From assembly GCA_028023455.1 (NCBI GenBank), contig JAQFVV010012477.1, forward strand, positions 1,735,501 through 1,799,500: DNA of 64,000 nucleotides, given 5' to 3'. Within the stretch, counting starts at the first letter, position 1. Each line of letters begins with the position of its first letter. Shown here piece after piece: positions 44,600-57,299 of this stretch. The DNA is from Epiperipatus broadwayi (Eukaryota; Onychophora; Udeonychophora; Euonychophora; Peripatidae). The notes under the pieces were generated by a model. That model was given only the letters and a program-made list of their open reading frames with translations. It made no database searches and was not told where the DNA came from. The translations under genes were made by a program, and so were the position numbers.

Positions 44600-46465
44600 C
44601 ATCATCATTATCATCATCATCAACCATTATCAGTCTACTGCAGGATGAAGGTCTCTCCAAGTTTAATCCATCTTCTCCAATCTTTAGCTTCTCTTCTCCA
44701 CATCACCCCTGCACACGTTCTTATTTCATCCATCCATCTCACATGAGGTCTCTTTCTGGATCTTTTACAATCTCTTGGAATCCAGTTTAAAATTTCAATT
44801 GTCCATCTATTATCATCTCTTCCAGCCCAACTCCATTTAAATATTTTAATTTTTTCAATGATGTCAGTAACACCTGTTTGTTCTCTTACCCATACATTGC
44901 ATTTTTGATCTCTTCTTGTTACTCCCAACATACATGTCTCCATACTTCTTTGAGTGATCTGAAGTCTCTGTATTGCTCTTCTATTAAGTGTCCAAGTCTC
45001 AGATCCATAAGTAAGAACTGGTAAAACATATTTGTTAAAAACCTTCCTTTTCAAACACATAGGCATATTTCCTTTTAGTATCAAGTTATTTCTACCAAAA
45101 GCACTCCAACCAAGTTTAATTCTATGATTAATTTCCTCCATTATGTTTCCATCTGTACTAATAATCTTACCAAGGTATTTGTAACTGTTAACTTCTTCTA
45201 ATTCATCATAATCAATTTTTATTTTCATATTTTAAGCAAATCGATTAAACATTACTTTAGTCTTTTTAACATTTATCTTTAGACCTACTTTCCTACTTTC
45301 ATCTGATAACTCTTGCAACATTTTCTGCAGCTCTGAAGCATTATTTGCAAAAACAACTATATCATCTGCAAAATCTAAATGATTTAAATAATCTCCATTT
45401 ACTTTCACTCCTTTAATTTCCCATTTTAATCCACAAAATACTTCTTGCAGCACTGCTGTAAAAAGTTTTGGTGATATGGAGTCACCTTGTCTTACACCTT
45501 TCTCAATGTTGACTTTCCCAGTATCATTGTGTGTAATCTAATTGTTGCTGTTTCATTTTTATAAATATTTTTTTTAAAATATGACAATATTCTGGATCTA
45601 TACCTTGATGATCCAATGCTTTAATCACTGAAGAAATGTTTATAGAATCAAATGCTTTTTCATAATCTACAAATCCAAAACATAATGACAACTCATATTC
45701 ATTTGTCCTTTCTATAACTTCTCTCAATACCTGGATATGATCTACTGTACTAAAACCACTTTTAAATCCAGCTTGGTCTTTTGGTTGGTGGAAATCCAAT
45801 GTTCTCTGTAGACGAGTTGTAATTATCTTGGTAAAAATTTTATATAACACTGATAAAAAGCTGATAGGTCTCTAATTTTTAATATCTTCTTTATCATCTT
45901 TTTTAAATATTAATATTATTATTGCATTCTTCCAATCATCTGATACATCTTCATCATTTAGATATTTGGTATATAACTTTGCTAAAAAATTTCAATTTCT
46001 TCACCTGCTTCTTTTAATATATTGATTATAATTCCATCATTACCTGGAGTCTTTCCTTTCTTCATACATTTAATTGCATGTCTCACTTCTTCATTTAAAA
46101 TTCTGGGCAATTTGGAAGATCTAATAGATATAGGAGGTACTTCTTTTTTATTATTATATAATTCTTTATAAAAGTCGTCTACCCATTTCATGATGTCATT
46201 TTTCTTTTTAATAATAATTCCAACTTTTTTTCTTATTGCAGATGTAAATTTTTTACCAATACCAAAATGTTGTTGTACATTCTTGAGACTTTTATTTTCT
46301 TCTACAGCTTTCCTTGCTAGTTCATAGTTACACTTTCTTATATCATTTTCAACTCTTTTCCGTACCATTTTACAAAATTCGAGATATTCAGTCCTTTTTA
46401 ATACATCATTTTTGTATATCTTTATATTCCTTCTTTTCTTCATATGTATACAAATATTAATGAAG
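44600..46465 (-). mobile_element. RTE-clade LINE copy B, inserted in a PLE
   Basis: An 11-bp TSD aatatttgtat (44,589-44,599 and 46,466-46,476) brackets the element. Its 3' end is a (tgatga/taatga)n microsatellite at 44,600-44,620. The 5' junction carries an inverted copy of the target (catatgtatacaaatatt at 46,441-46,458 against 46,466-46,483, 7-nt spacer). It is very similar to copy A at 13.4-15.1 kb. It is truncated before the endonuclease. Confidence 0.9.
44635..46435 (-). pseudogene. RTE-type reverse transcriptase pseudogene (copy B)
   Basis: Four frame pieces in order. 46,494-45,982 has the pre-RT linker, EVRHAIKCMKKGKTPGNDGI. 45,850-45,524 has QRTLDFHQPKDQAGF and GFVDYEKAFDSINISS (motif A). 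45,453-45,232 has YLNHLDFADDIVVFANNASE (the catalytic FADD). 45,228-44,635 has VNSYKYLGKIIS, VLTYGSETWTL and the RTE tail RPHVRWMDEIRTCAGVMWRR. Frameshifts or stops near 45,980, 45,540 and 45,230 break it. Catalytic residues remain, and the longest intact piece is 197 codons. Confidence 0.9.
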
Positions 46466-47600
46466 AATATTTGTATACATATGGCATATATCAAATTTAG
46501 GAAAATATATATTTTTATAAATATTTATTTTTAAAAAAAATACAAATTTTCAATAAATTTATTTGAATCACTAACATTATTTCCCTTATTTTTAATTATT
46601 GTATTTTTTTTAGAATTTTATTAAATAATAATTTAGATATATTCTCATAATATGTATCCAAATTATTGATTGTGGGTCTAAATGGTAGAACTAATCTGTG
46701 GGTTTTTGGTATTCCATGATGTATAGCATTTTTGAAATCTATTCTTTTTAATTTGAACATGTCATGTTTATTAATATTATTTTATATATATATATTTCTG
46801 TTATAATTCTATTTATTTTTTTCTATGCCCTCATTTTTTCTAATTTTGTTAAAACAATCCTCCTTTAATAATATTTCCTTTTTATATATATTATGTTTCT
46901 CCATCATTATTAACGAACTATAAGTTTCATCTTCTTTTAAACACAATACATTATTACATTTCTTCTTTATATTATTATAATACTAAGCTTGCATTTTATA
47001 CACAATTAATGAAGTTATACATAACAATTGATAAGGAAAGTGCTTTTGGGAATTCTATGTTCTCATACTCATAGTTCTTTTCACTAATAGTTAATAAATG
47101 CCACAGTAATGTATTATAATTCTATTTCTTATTATCTATCATATCATATTCTAATTAAAATTATTTAAACTCATATCAATAACTTTAGTTGTTTCTTTAT
47201 TATAATTATCCACATTAGGCACAATTCTATGTTTATCATTTATTAATTTACATTTTGCTTTTTTTTTTCAGATATTTCTTTTTCAATATTAATATTTTTA
47301 TTTGGTATACTTTTAATTTTTTTTAAGTACTTTTCTTTCACTTTTATTAAAGTCCTAATCTTATAAAATTGTTTTTATTACAATTATATTTTTACCTATA
47401 TTTTAAATTTTACTTTAATTACATATTCCACATTGTTATTATCTATCAAGTTATCTAATTTCTTATTATGCTTAAATATTATTTTTTTCTTAAGAATTTT
47501 CATTTTAAATATAAAAATATCTCTTAAAATAATTTCTTCTTGTAAAGTAATTGATGTTTCAATATTTTTCATATACATCCCTGATAGTTTCCAAAAGCTT
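46466..47600 (-). pseudogene. Penelope-like RT relic 2, 5' fragment
   Basis: Minus strand: about 47,396-47,578 is open with a Lys/Ile-rich segment ending KHNKKLDNLIDNNN. Nearer the RTE, about 46,625-46,760 reads KRIDFKNAIHHGIPKTHRLV and LPFRPTINNLDTYYENISKL, matching the PLE block G.PK.HK....RPI.S..G. Right at the insertion the frame reads HMYTN. With one TSD copy removed it joins the 3' fragment in frame as MYTNINP, equivalent to the PLE LYTNIP motif. Heavily decayed between these blocks. Confidence 0.72.
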
Positions 47601-47885
47601 GCATTTTACTCTATATAAAATACAAACATGCTTTATATTTAACTTTTTTTTTAATCCAAAAATATATTTAACTCCAAAACTATTTATAATAGCATTATAT
47701 TTTTAAAAAGTGGGTATTACATTATTATACAACAAATTCTTCATAAAATCAATATAAATTGCTTTTTAATTATTCTTAATTTAAATTTTTCCCATTCATT
47801 TACCACTTTTATACAAATATAATCACCAATATTAATTTATAACTATGCAATATATATACTTTTCCTGATTCATATATATATATAT

Positions 47886-48640
47886 ATTGTAACGGGATGG
47901 GGGTGGGTGAAGTAAGACAAACTGAGCCTGGGGTAATGGCAAAATCATCATCACTCACAGTCCATTTAAAATTAAACATTAATATTTAAAAAAGAATAAA
48001 TAAGTAAATGTTTAAAGATATAAGAGTATGAGATTAAAGAATCTCTAAGAACATTGAGAGACCAGCTAGCTAACTCAGAAGAGCAACTAAAATAACTATA
48101 CATCAATCATATATCAACCAGCATTATAAAGTAAAAGTACTTAAGAGAAATAATCATCCATCATCATGAATGATGGGAATAAACAAATCAGTACAATATA
48201 TCAACAGTCAATCTTGTGACTTGATTGAAATGGGTCCTCTGTGGACCAGGCTAACTATTGAGCCTTTGCCAGCTTGGCAATTATTTAAACATAACTTGGA
48301 TGCACCAGCTTAGTGCCCATCCATTAAAATTACACAATAATCAGAAATCAAAACAATAATGCTGGGACATTTAAAACATGCTGATCATCATCAATGCTCG
48401 GGCCACTTGTACTGGCCAACTATAACTTAAATTTTTAATAAAGACTAAAGTAAAATAAAAAATAATAGTGCATGGGCTTTAAAGAGTATCCTCTTTTGCA
48501 CCAACCAGGATGATGATTGATCATATCTGGATGCCCAATGCACTAAACACATCCCCATTTATCTGTGCATGAATCTAGCCCAGAGAACACAAGCTCTATT
48601 ACTGTATGTGACCAAGAGATGATGGCAACAATTTTAACAA
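47886..48640. other. GC-richer unassigned block starting tgtaacggg
   Basis: Immediately after a (ta)n tract the sequence switches to tgtaacgggatgggggtggg and stays GC-richer for about 750 bp. No open frame, poly(A) or inverted ends were found. A TGT start is LTR-like, but no partner copy exists in the window. Confidence 0.3.
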
Positions 48641-49400
48641 TTAAATAAGTTTATTTATAACAAAAAAATAAATGATTAAGAGCTTATAAGGGTTCTGATT
48701 TTGAAAAGTATACAATAATAAAAGTCATTACACTGTAATTTACAATATTACTACAAAATTCAAGTTATCACATTAATTGCATTATTTCTTAATGGGTATC
48801 TATAAACGCATATATATATATATCTGTACACAGATGTGCATTTTATAATATATGATGAAGACATTTCAATTAAACATAAAATAATTATTACATTTGTGAT
48901 TTACATAATTGCTATTCAAAATTTAAATTGTTACATTAATTTACAAAATTTCATGTTACAATTCAAGTTATTACTAGGATTTACATATATATGCACACAG
49001 ATGCGCGATTTATAATATACAATTAATATTCAATAAATGAATTGACAATTAATAATGAAAAATTATAAATTTTACATATATGAGTGCGCGTGTATACACG
49101 CACTCTGATTTTTATCTATTTCAACTTGTTACAATAATATTACATTTCTTTTTAATTACTTCATTTGGAAAACACATAAATTTCCTACCTATATGTGTGT
49201 ATAAACAAAATAGAGATATAATTTGAAATTAGTTTCAGTTTATAAGTTCTCTTTTTTTTTCTTTAAAAAAAATATAGTCAATTTTTGACAGTTATTTGTT
49301 GATTAATTATCAACATTTTTAGACTAATTTAAAAGATTTGCTTTTTTGATTTTAATTCAAACAAAATTATACTTGCATTTAAATTATATATTCTTCTTTT
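48641..49400. other. AT-rich sequence with local near-duplications
   Basis: Two similar segments containing cacagatg(t/c)gc(a/g)-ttataatata lie near 48,825 and 48,997. A palindrome gagtgcgcgtgtatacacgc is at about 49,082-49,106. No gene. Confidence 0.5.
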
Positions 49401-49406
49401 AATGAA

Positions 49407-50165
49407 CCTTTTAACCGCTAATTATATTATTGGTTGTATGAGGTAAAATTCAAAGCTTTTAATTGGCCAACTCACAAACTGAAGACAAAGCCTATTGTTA
49501 AAACATATTCACCTATAATATTAAATTCAACTCAGATTCATATATAAAAAGTATATTAATAATTTGTCAGGTTATGAAAGTGAATGAAAGTTCTTTCAAA
49601 AATAAATTGCTATTTATTTTTTATAAAATATTCAATTTCGGCAAATTTAAAAGCGAACTTATAAACAAAGAAGTGCTGACATAAATGTTTTTTTTTTCAA
49701 TTTTACGTTATGGAAAAGTAAATATTTCTTTTTGCTATAATCTTAAATATTTTTACTAAAATCTTCAATATTTTTCAAAAATAATTTTGTTTTTTTAGTA
49801 TATTTTATTAAAAATTATTTTAATTTCTCAAATTATACTTTTTTAATACTTTAAATCATATTTGAAATGAAAATCTCAGCGTTTTTCTTTATTTTCCTTG
49901 ATCAGGTGGTTTCTTTGTTCTTTCCAGCCAATCAGAATGTCTTTGTCAGCTGAGAGCCAATCACCGACAAGCTTCTTTCTTTGTTTAGCTTTAAATGTGG
50001 TTTTTTTGATTTTTTACTTGTAAAATAATTCGGAAGAGGGCACCATCTTACAGAACTTTTAAAAACCTAATCAATAACTGTCAACGAATATTCTAGCATT
50101 AAAAATAATGGAATTAGAGTGATGTCAACTGTCAATGAGAGATCTCGTAAGAGGCGGGAAAAGGG
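49407..50165 (-). mobile_element. piggyBac-like MITE, copy 2 (inverted), best-preserved ends
   Basis: The right end reads gaggcgggaaaaggg followed by ttaa (50,166-50,169). The left end reads tgaa then ccttttaaccgc (49,407 on). The two termini are imperfect inverted repeats of the form CC(C)TTTT(A/C)(A/C)CCGC, as in piggyBac-family ends, and the left TTAA has one substitution. About 760 bp, non-coding, with CCAAT-like boxes. It is in inverse orientation to copies 1 and 3. Confidence 0.82.
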
Positions 50166-50288
50166 TTAATGAATATGAAAATTATAACTTTGCAAAATAT
50201 ATATAGCAAACCGTCTCTCTTTTAGATATTTGACTTAAGCAAATTTTACTTTAAGTTACCAAGTTAAAATGTCTTTTATAAGGAATAT

Positions 50289-50474
50289 TTAAAAAATACA
50301 ACTCACTGTATACACATGCGATGTGTTTATCTGTGGTTCCCTGCATGCATAGATGAACAGCAGCATCAGGACACCAATTTCTTCAAGCTTTCTCTTGGTA
50401 AGCTTGGTTTTTGGTCTATCAGAAAAATGTAATTCAGATTTGTTGTCATCATCAGGTAAAAGTATGCAATCCAT
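50289..50474 (-). other. Short open frame of unknown nature
   Basis: 61 codons starting MDCILLPDDDNKSELHFSDR, with a basic/hydrophobic middle (KLTKRKLEEIGVLMLLF). It looks less composition-driven than most frames here but matches no family I know. It could be an exon or transposon fragment adjoining a promoter-like block upstream on the same strand (50,490-50,880). Confidence 0.25.
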
Positions 50475-50489
50475 GTAAAATCTTGATTT

Positions 50490-50880
50490 GTAGTTGGTCT
50501 CTTTCTATCTAAGATTATTCCAGGCAAGCAGCTGTATAGGTTTGATAGATTTCAGGCTATCAATTTCAGCATAAAAAGTGGGTCATTTTTTTCATGTAAA
50601 TTCAAACTCCTGCTAAGGAAAACAGTCTACTATCTTGCCTTCAGCTACATCAGATTATGGTAACTGGACTGCCAACTCTCTGCTACAGCCAACAATAAAC
50701 TGCAGCTATCCATTTTGGTCAGCTAATTGCTGCCACTTAAAATTTTTTAGTAGCCAAGCTGTTCTGTTCAGCTCTCACAAATACTACAATCCAAACTGTT
50801 CTCTTCAAAAATCTTTACCCAGACTGGAGCTACTTTTGTTATCAGTCCTTTTATAGAATCATCTAAGATGACAACAACAC
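50490..50880 (-). promoter_or_regulatory. Possible LTR/promoter block with TATA box
   Basis: GC-richer than its flanks. In minus orientation a ctataaaaggac TATA-like box lies near 50,849-50,860, followed by about 350 bp of moderate G+C. A similar arrangement (ttataaaaggagc) occurs in the block at 59,114-59,675, suggesting LTR or promoter repeats. No matching second LTR was identified. Confidence 0.35.
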
Positions 50881-50997
50881 CTTGATGAAAACAGAGTTTT
50901 TATGTTTAGTTCTCTAATCCCTTTGAAAACATATACGTTTTAATTAATTAAAAACTTTTGAAAACAATATTGTGTTTTTACATTTCACAATCAGAAT

Positions 50998-51030
50998 AAT
51001 AATAATAATAATAATAATAATATGATATTT
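50998..51030. repeat. (AAT)n microsatellite
   Basis: About nine to ten aat units in a row. Confidence 0.9.
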
Positions 51031-52080
51031 ATATTTATTCAGACCTTTTAAAAGTTTAATTTATAAAACAATTTTTATTTTAAATCAGAGTTATTATTTA
51101 ACCCTTTAATTATTATTATCTTATTTTAGAAATTGTAGATAAACATCTACAAAAATTTATGTCTGTGTTTATTTCTACCTTTCCTTTCAATGTTACATAT
51201 ATATTTATGCACACACACTATATCAGTGTGTGCTATGTAATCCAACTTGTTACAATATATAGTAATAATCACAAAATATACGTTGTAAAAACACATACAT
51301 GTCAAGCAGAGTTACATATTTTATAATTTAAAATATATAAATAAATTAAGAAAACAGAAATGAAAAATAGTTTGAAAAAAAAGGGAAATTTTGTAAAAAT
51401 AAAATAAAAGATTGCATCATTTTCTTTTAGAATAACACTGTTTATTAAGAATAGGATAGGGAAAAAGAATCAGGTGAGATAAAGATTTAAGTCCAATCTC
51501 TTCTTTTTAAATAATTAAAAAAAGGAAATTGTCAAATAAATAAATAAATGTGAAATGTTTTAAGATAAAAATTGTTAATAGAATTAATTAGGTATTGTTG
51601 ATTCTTCATCTATCAATGATATTCTATCCCTCTGCTTGAATGTGTGATTCATTGCAGGTGTTAAATAATAAAATGTTAGTAAATAACCATGTGAGTAAAA
51701 TAATAAAATGTAATAACTATTTGTTCACCAAATAATCAATATATCAAAATAATTAATAATGTATAATAAAAATGATAAATATAAAAATATTTTAGACAAT
51801 GGATATTTGCAAATGGCCAAAAATATATGTGTTGTGTACCAGATCATTATATATACATATATTTATAAATTTCCCCTCCCTCTTATTCAATTTTATAATG
51901 CTTATTTATTAAATTATCAACTATTATCATAACAATTACTTTAATTTACATAATTTAAAATTTTAAAGACAACTATCCATCGAAAATACATTTCTTTTGC
52001 CATTAATGGAAACTCTTATAACTTACATTCAACACTAGTTACTTCATATTTATACATTTAAATTTCATTTTTACTTATAA
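51031..52080. other. AT-rich sequence without recognised gene
   Basis: A hairpin-forming gcacacacactatatcagtg near 51,208 precedes a caacttgttacaata block that also occurs near 49,122. Otherwise featureless. Confidence 0.5.
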
Positions 52081-52084
52081 AATA

Positions 52085-53050
52085 TTTAAATATTAACAAT
52101 ACCTTCTAATGAAGGATAAGGAATCAGATTGTGAGTGTTATATGTTCCTTTTACACCATCTGGTGTTGAAAGCATAAAAGCTTTCTCTCCCACTCTAATT
52201 AATATTTTATAAGAATCCTCATACAAACTTAAGAATTTTCTAAACTCATTTCTTTGGCATTGCTAATATGTAGGTTTTCATTAGCACTATGTCATTTACT
52301 TTAAATGGATGTTGGTCTTTTTATCTATAGTATTTCCTACTGGCTTTTAATATAGTTGTTATGCCACTTGTGGATGGCTGACTATTTTAAATATCTGCCT
52401 TATCTTGGGCATACTGGTACAACTAACCACTTTAGGATAATGGATATACCTTAATCCTATTACTATAATATATCTTATCTCTCCTAAGTCTATATGATAA
52501 ATTTAAATCAATATTTATATTAGAAATAGGGTAATTTCCTTTAGCCTTTAAGGATCTTAATCTATTATCTTTTGATATTTCAATAATTTATAGAGCATCT
52601 AAAACTTTTGAAACTTCCTCTATTGTATATCTATCAGCTGCTATCAAAATCTTCACCATATTATGAGGTAAATTATGTCTTATAATTTCAACAATTTGAT
52701 TTTCTGACAAAGGAAAGGTTGTGCGAATTTTTAACCTGACAGCCTGACTAAGAAAAAAAAATAGTATAACTGCCTTTGCTAATATGATACTTCTGTTGAG
52801 TGGTACCTAATACTATCTTATTTATCACTTTCCCAAAATCTTGCCAACATAATACCCTTAATATCTCCATATGTTCTAGGTTCTTCAATAATGATTGTCA
52901 TCAATCCTTAGCTGTTGAGCATAAATGATTATAAGAGATGGCTAATTTTTTTTGTTTCACATAAGTGCTATAAAGAAAATAATTCTTCCAAATTATTCAA
53001 AAACTCTGAGGGGTTTTACATATATTCTCCCCAAAAGGTTTAATCTTCAT
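52085..53050 (-). pseudogene. Internally deleted LTR retrotransposon: Gag fragment next to integrase tail
   Basis: Minus strand, with multiple shifts. The upstream part (about 53,050-52,580) carries Gag-like blocks NNLEELFS, LAISYNHLC-like and SQAVRLKIRTTFPLSENQIV, then EIIRHNLPHNMVKILIAADR. After about 200 bp the part 52,400-52,090 reads FKVNDIVLMKTYI, GEKAFMLSTPDGVKGTYN and LIPYPS-like segments. That pattern (F.VGD.VL, Y...G, LKPY) is the C-terminal integrase region of LTR retrotransposon pol. Protease, RT and most of integrase are missing between them. Identification rests on motif pattern only. Confidence 0.6.
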
Positions 53051-53054
53051 AAAT

Positions 53055-54590
53055 CTTAAAATACATAAATATATGCCATATCTTTGTAATAATTACTTTG
53101 ATTTATATATCATAAATAAATGAAATCTTATGTAAACATTTCTTTTTAAAAAAGTCCTTATGCATTTTGTAAATCATTTTTCTTTTTATCCTCAAAAACT
53201 TGTTTTATCTTTCATTATATATATATCTTTCTTTATATGCATTATTCCATCCATATTCTGCCAAGGAAGATAAAAAATTTTAGTTCATACATGTTTCCTG
53301 ATTCAAAATTTATTTATTTTTTTTAAAAAATCATTTCTTTATATTATACTTCATTTATTTATGATATACGAATAAAATTAATTGTTACAAACACATGATA
53401 ATTATGTATTTTATGGAAATTATATATTTTTAAAGAATATATATATAATATTATTGATAATACTGTAATGTTATTTGATTTTTATACTTTATTTACTAGA
53501 AGTATAGAGGCAGGCAGCATTTAATTTTTATTATTATATTGTAAACAAGATCCTGGGTTGTTTACTACAGAAGTGGAGATGTATCTCTAGACTTCAAAAT
53601 TATGAATAGTGATTCTTATCATGTTTAACTAAGTAAAATCCCAGATCAACATACTATTCAATAATTATATGTATATAAGGGGTGAAGTAATTTTTACTTT
53701 AAAAAATAAAAAAAAGGAAAATTAATTAAAGTTTTAAAATAATTTTTACTAGTAATTAATATTTTACATTATTTTAGCAATTGCTTTACATACTTTTATA
53801 AGATATATAAAACACAGCACATCTACTACAAAAATAATTACTCGCTTTTTTAAAAAATACATTTAATTCCGTTTTGACACTTCTTTTATCATTAACTATC
53901 AAGAAGTAAATAATTATCGTTTGTGAGTAAGTATAAATCTATTATTTCCGAAGTTGGTTATAAATAATGATTCTTTAATAATGTAATTTGTTATATTAGA
54001 ATTTATTTCACGTGTAATTTTTGTTCAGAAAGCGCATCTTCTATTTTATTAATTAATTGTGCTTACATTTTAATGATTATAATAAATCAGATTATGAATA
54101 TTTTGAATAGTTTTCTAATTAGTTATGCTTTGTATAATTTTACCAATTAACTAAATTAGACGGAAACATTAGTTTTTAAATATATTGCTTTGCCATAGCG
54201 TGAAAAAAACTATGTATATATAGACATTTACGCATTATTGAGTTCCGTATTTTCTAATATTGATTTTGTACAATTTTAAATCTTTACATAAAAGACAAAT
54301 TTATGCATGTATTTTAATTATTGATTTTTATATTAATAAATTTAGTTTATGAAATAATTCTAAAATGTTATCTATTTTTTTAGGTCATAAATATATTATT
54401 AAATAAACTTTATATATATATTTTAAGAATCAATATTTAATCAAATATGCAAAAATTCCTTAATATTTTTCAACAATTCATAATGATACAAATTCTGTTT
54501 ACTTAAATTTTTAATTAATAGTATTTTAAAATAGATTCTTTTATATTTAATCAGACTGCTTAAATTCAATATCTACTAACACACACAGAC
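53055..54590. other. AT-rich sequence without recognised gene
   Basis: Repeated ta tracts only; no frames of interest. Confidence 0.6.
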
Positions 54591-54596
54591 ATATAT

Positions 54597-54750
54597 ATTT
54601 ATATTACAAATAAAATGGCCGTTAATTAAAAACTATTGTAATAACAATAAAATAATAAATATAATGGCAATTAACTATTATATACAGTGTTTTTATTTCT
54701 GTAGTTTGAAAGATTATATATAATAGTTAATTCCCGTTATATATTTTTTT
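54597..54750. repeat. Short dispersed repeat with foldback (partner at 25.9 kb)
   Basis: taatggcaattaactattat (about 54,662) is mirrored by ataatagttaattcccgtta (about 54,718), giving a hairpin with about 35 nt between arms. The left arm region matches 25,918-25,992 in reverse complement. Confidence 0.6.
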
Positions 54751-57290
54751 ATTGTTATATTTAAATAGAAGTATGTTATATATACTTTTAAGTTAGATGT
54801 AATTAGAGGGGATTTGAATCCAGAAACGAATATAAGTCTGAAGAATTAGACACAAGTAAGAGATTAACTTTTTGCCTGTAAGCTATAAAGATGTAATGTA
54901 TATCGAAATTCAGAATAATTTAAACAAGAACCATTAAATATAAATCAGCAAAGATCTTATTTTACTAATAATCGAAATGAATAATTTGAATCCAGATATA
55001 TAATTACGTTTAAACTCCTAATATATGAAGTATGTTTGCATTTTAAATATTAATAATCGAACTTATTTTTACTTATATATACAAAGCAGAACAAATACAG
55101 GTTATGTAATGATTAGCACATCATTCTGTCATAGGTATGTTCAACTTCGATAGCCATCCAAATAATAACAATAACATATTTAATTTATTCTTACTGAGCA
55201 GCCTTTTCTCTGTAGTTCTACAAACGTTTTGGGTCTATTTAAGAATATTACCAACTTCACATCATACATGTCCATGATAACACGTGCTTATTGACTAAAA
55301 GATTCAAATTAACATAATTTGTTTATGTACAAAATCACATCATCTCAAAATAAAGTTACATTATTTTTTTAATTATTATTGGAAAGTTTTACAAAGTAAT
55401 TTCTGATTAAATATAATATTTGAGATACGATTTGTTTATAAAATGAAAAGCAAAATACAAATATATATAAAACGTCTGAGTGAATATTCTGTTTTGCAAT
55501 AATATTGTGCAAAAGTAAATATGAAATAAGGAAATTGCTCATATGGTTTGATATATACTTTAAGTTAATATTTCAAAGTTGTATAGTCACTCATGTTGCT
55601 GCCCTGTATAGCATAGTACAGAGGAAGAGTGTTATAATAGGGCTCCTAAGGACCATGGATCAATTCCACTTTTAACACTCCCATTGCTTCAACTTCTTAC
55701 AAACTTCTAAGTAATGTCTTTAAATTATTTACTTTAATCATATTATTAAAGTGCAACTGTTTACTTTATATTATTTTTTATATTAATATCAACTACTTAT
55801 CTGTTGGTTAAAATATATTATTACAATATAGTATGATATAAACATCAATATCCATGTTTATAATAATTCACATTTAATAATGATTACCTTTTTATTTATC
55901 AGTTCCATTTGCTCATATGGCTGTTTACATCTTAGATGACATGGCAGTTCTGCTACTTTTGATTACTCTTCTGGTATTAATATATATTTAGAATTCTAAA
56001 ACAATTAACTAGTGAACATTGATATAATAATTTAAAAAATAGTCTGAAGAGGTCACTGTCTTCCAAAATGTTAGAAATCATCAAATATTTTTTTTTTGAT
56101 TGTTTACAGTCTCCAAAGTGTAAACATATTTAATTCTTTATAATCTAGTTATTCTGGACATTGTGAGATTGCTTTAAGAATTGTTTTGGAATAATAAAAT
56201 ATGATTTTTTACTAATTTATTATTTTTTTCTGAATATTTTCACACAACAAGTGTTTAATAATTAGTGAAATTAAAAAGAATACATGTATACACATTGACT
56301 TTATTTATACATACTTTACTTTTAAAAACAGAAGTTAATAAATTTAATCACATTATTACGAAAAAACCTACAATATTTGAAATCAATGCTGTACCGGTCA
56401 AAATAGTATGCTCACTTAACAAGATTCAAATCCTATGCAAAAGTACCTCGAATCCAATCATGCTCAAGATACACAAGTCTGGAGCAGTCCTGAATTCTAA
56501 CCTATTTGCCTATTCTTCAAATCTCTGACTCAATGAACAACAATCCTGAGGATATAGTAAAATTATTTTAAATCCATGCCCAGAAGCAAAGCGGTAGAGC
56601 AAAAGATCAGACTAATGATGATGATCGAGATTGGAGTAGCCCAGGAATTACATTTATTATAGTTATTTATTAATGCTAAGCTCTTAGCTAAAGAAAATAG
56701 TTCTAAATATTAATTAGAAGATAATTCAAAACAAACCAGGATTTACATGAAATAGATATATTTAATAAATATTAGATGAACGCATATATATATTACAAAA
56801 GATTAAGGAAACGTATGTATATTTTACCAACTAGTTTCATGCTTGGGACAATATTATTTATTTACAAGACTTGGGAATTTGTTGTATAAAATCTCCTCTA
56901 TCACTCATTTAATAAATATAATTTTACAGATACAATTTTATAGTGTTTTATAACTTGTGCGGAATTAATAAGCTAATTGCAAGAAAATTTTTGCTACAGA
57001 ACGTTGTGTATGCCGAAAATAAATATAAAGAATTGTGACAGTTTTAACAGTAAATGATTTAGTTGATAACGGGCAAAATATATGATTTAAATCATGCATT
57101 TTTTAAGAGAACCATTATTTATACTTTTATTCACATTGTTTGACAAAGACGTCTTTTAGAAATAAGAAACAAACAATGCGCTTCATTTACGAGAGTAAGT
57201 TATGCAATCATTAATATAAATTAGATTTACGTCTATGGGAATCGATAATGGTTTTTAAAAGAAAGCAGCTTAACTCAATGAACTAAATGT
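54751..57290. other. AT-rich interval without recognised gene
   Basis: An 87-codon plus frame (56,265-56,528) lacks motifs. A slightly GC-richer block at 55,590-55,690 contains a weak B-box-like ggatcaattcc but no tRNA fold. Confidence 0.5.
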
Positions 57291-57299
57291 ATTTTTATG

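Noticed and set aside
44600-44622. tcatcatcattatcatcatcat as repeated ribozyme cores or a regulatory array
   Set aside because: It is the 3'-terminal microsatellite of the RTE LINE.
50448-50454. tcatcag (minus-strand CUGAUGA)
   Set aside because: No downstream GAAA and no closing helices.
55590-55690. tRNA or tRNA-derived SINE
   Set aside because: A weak B-box-like string exists, but no A box, acceptor pairing or TSD was found.
56265-56528. 87-codon open frame as a gene
   Set aside because: Composition-like sequence, no recognisable domain or splice context.
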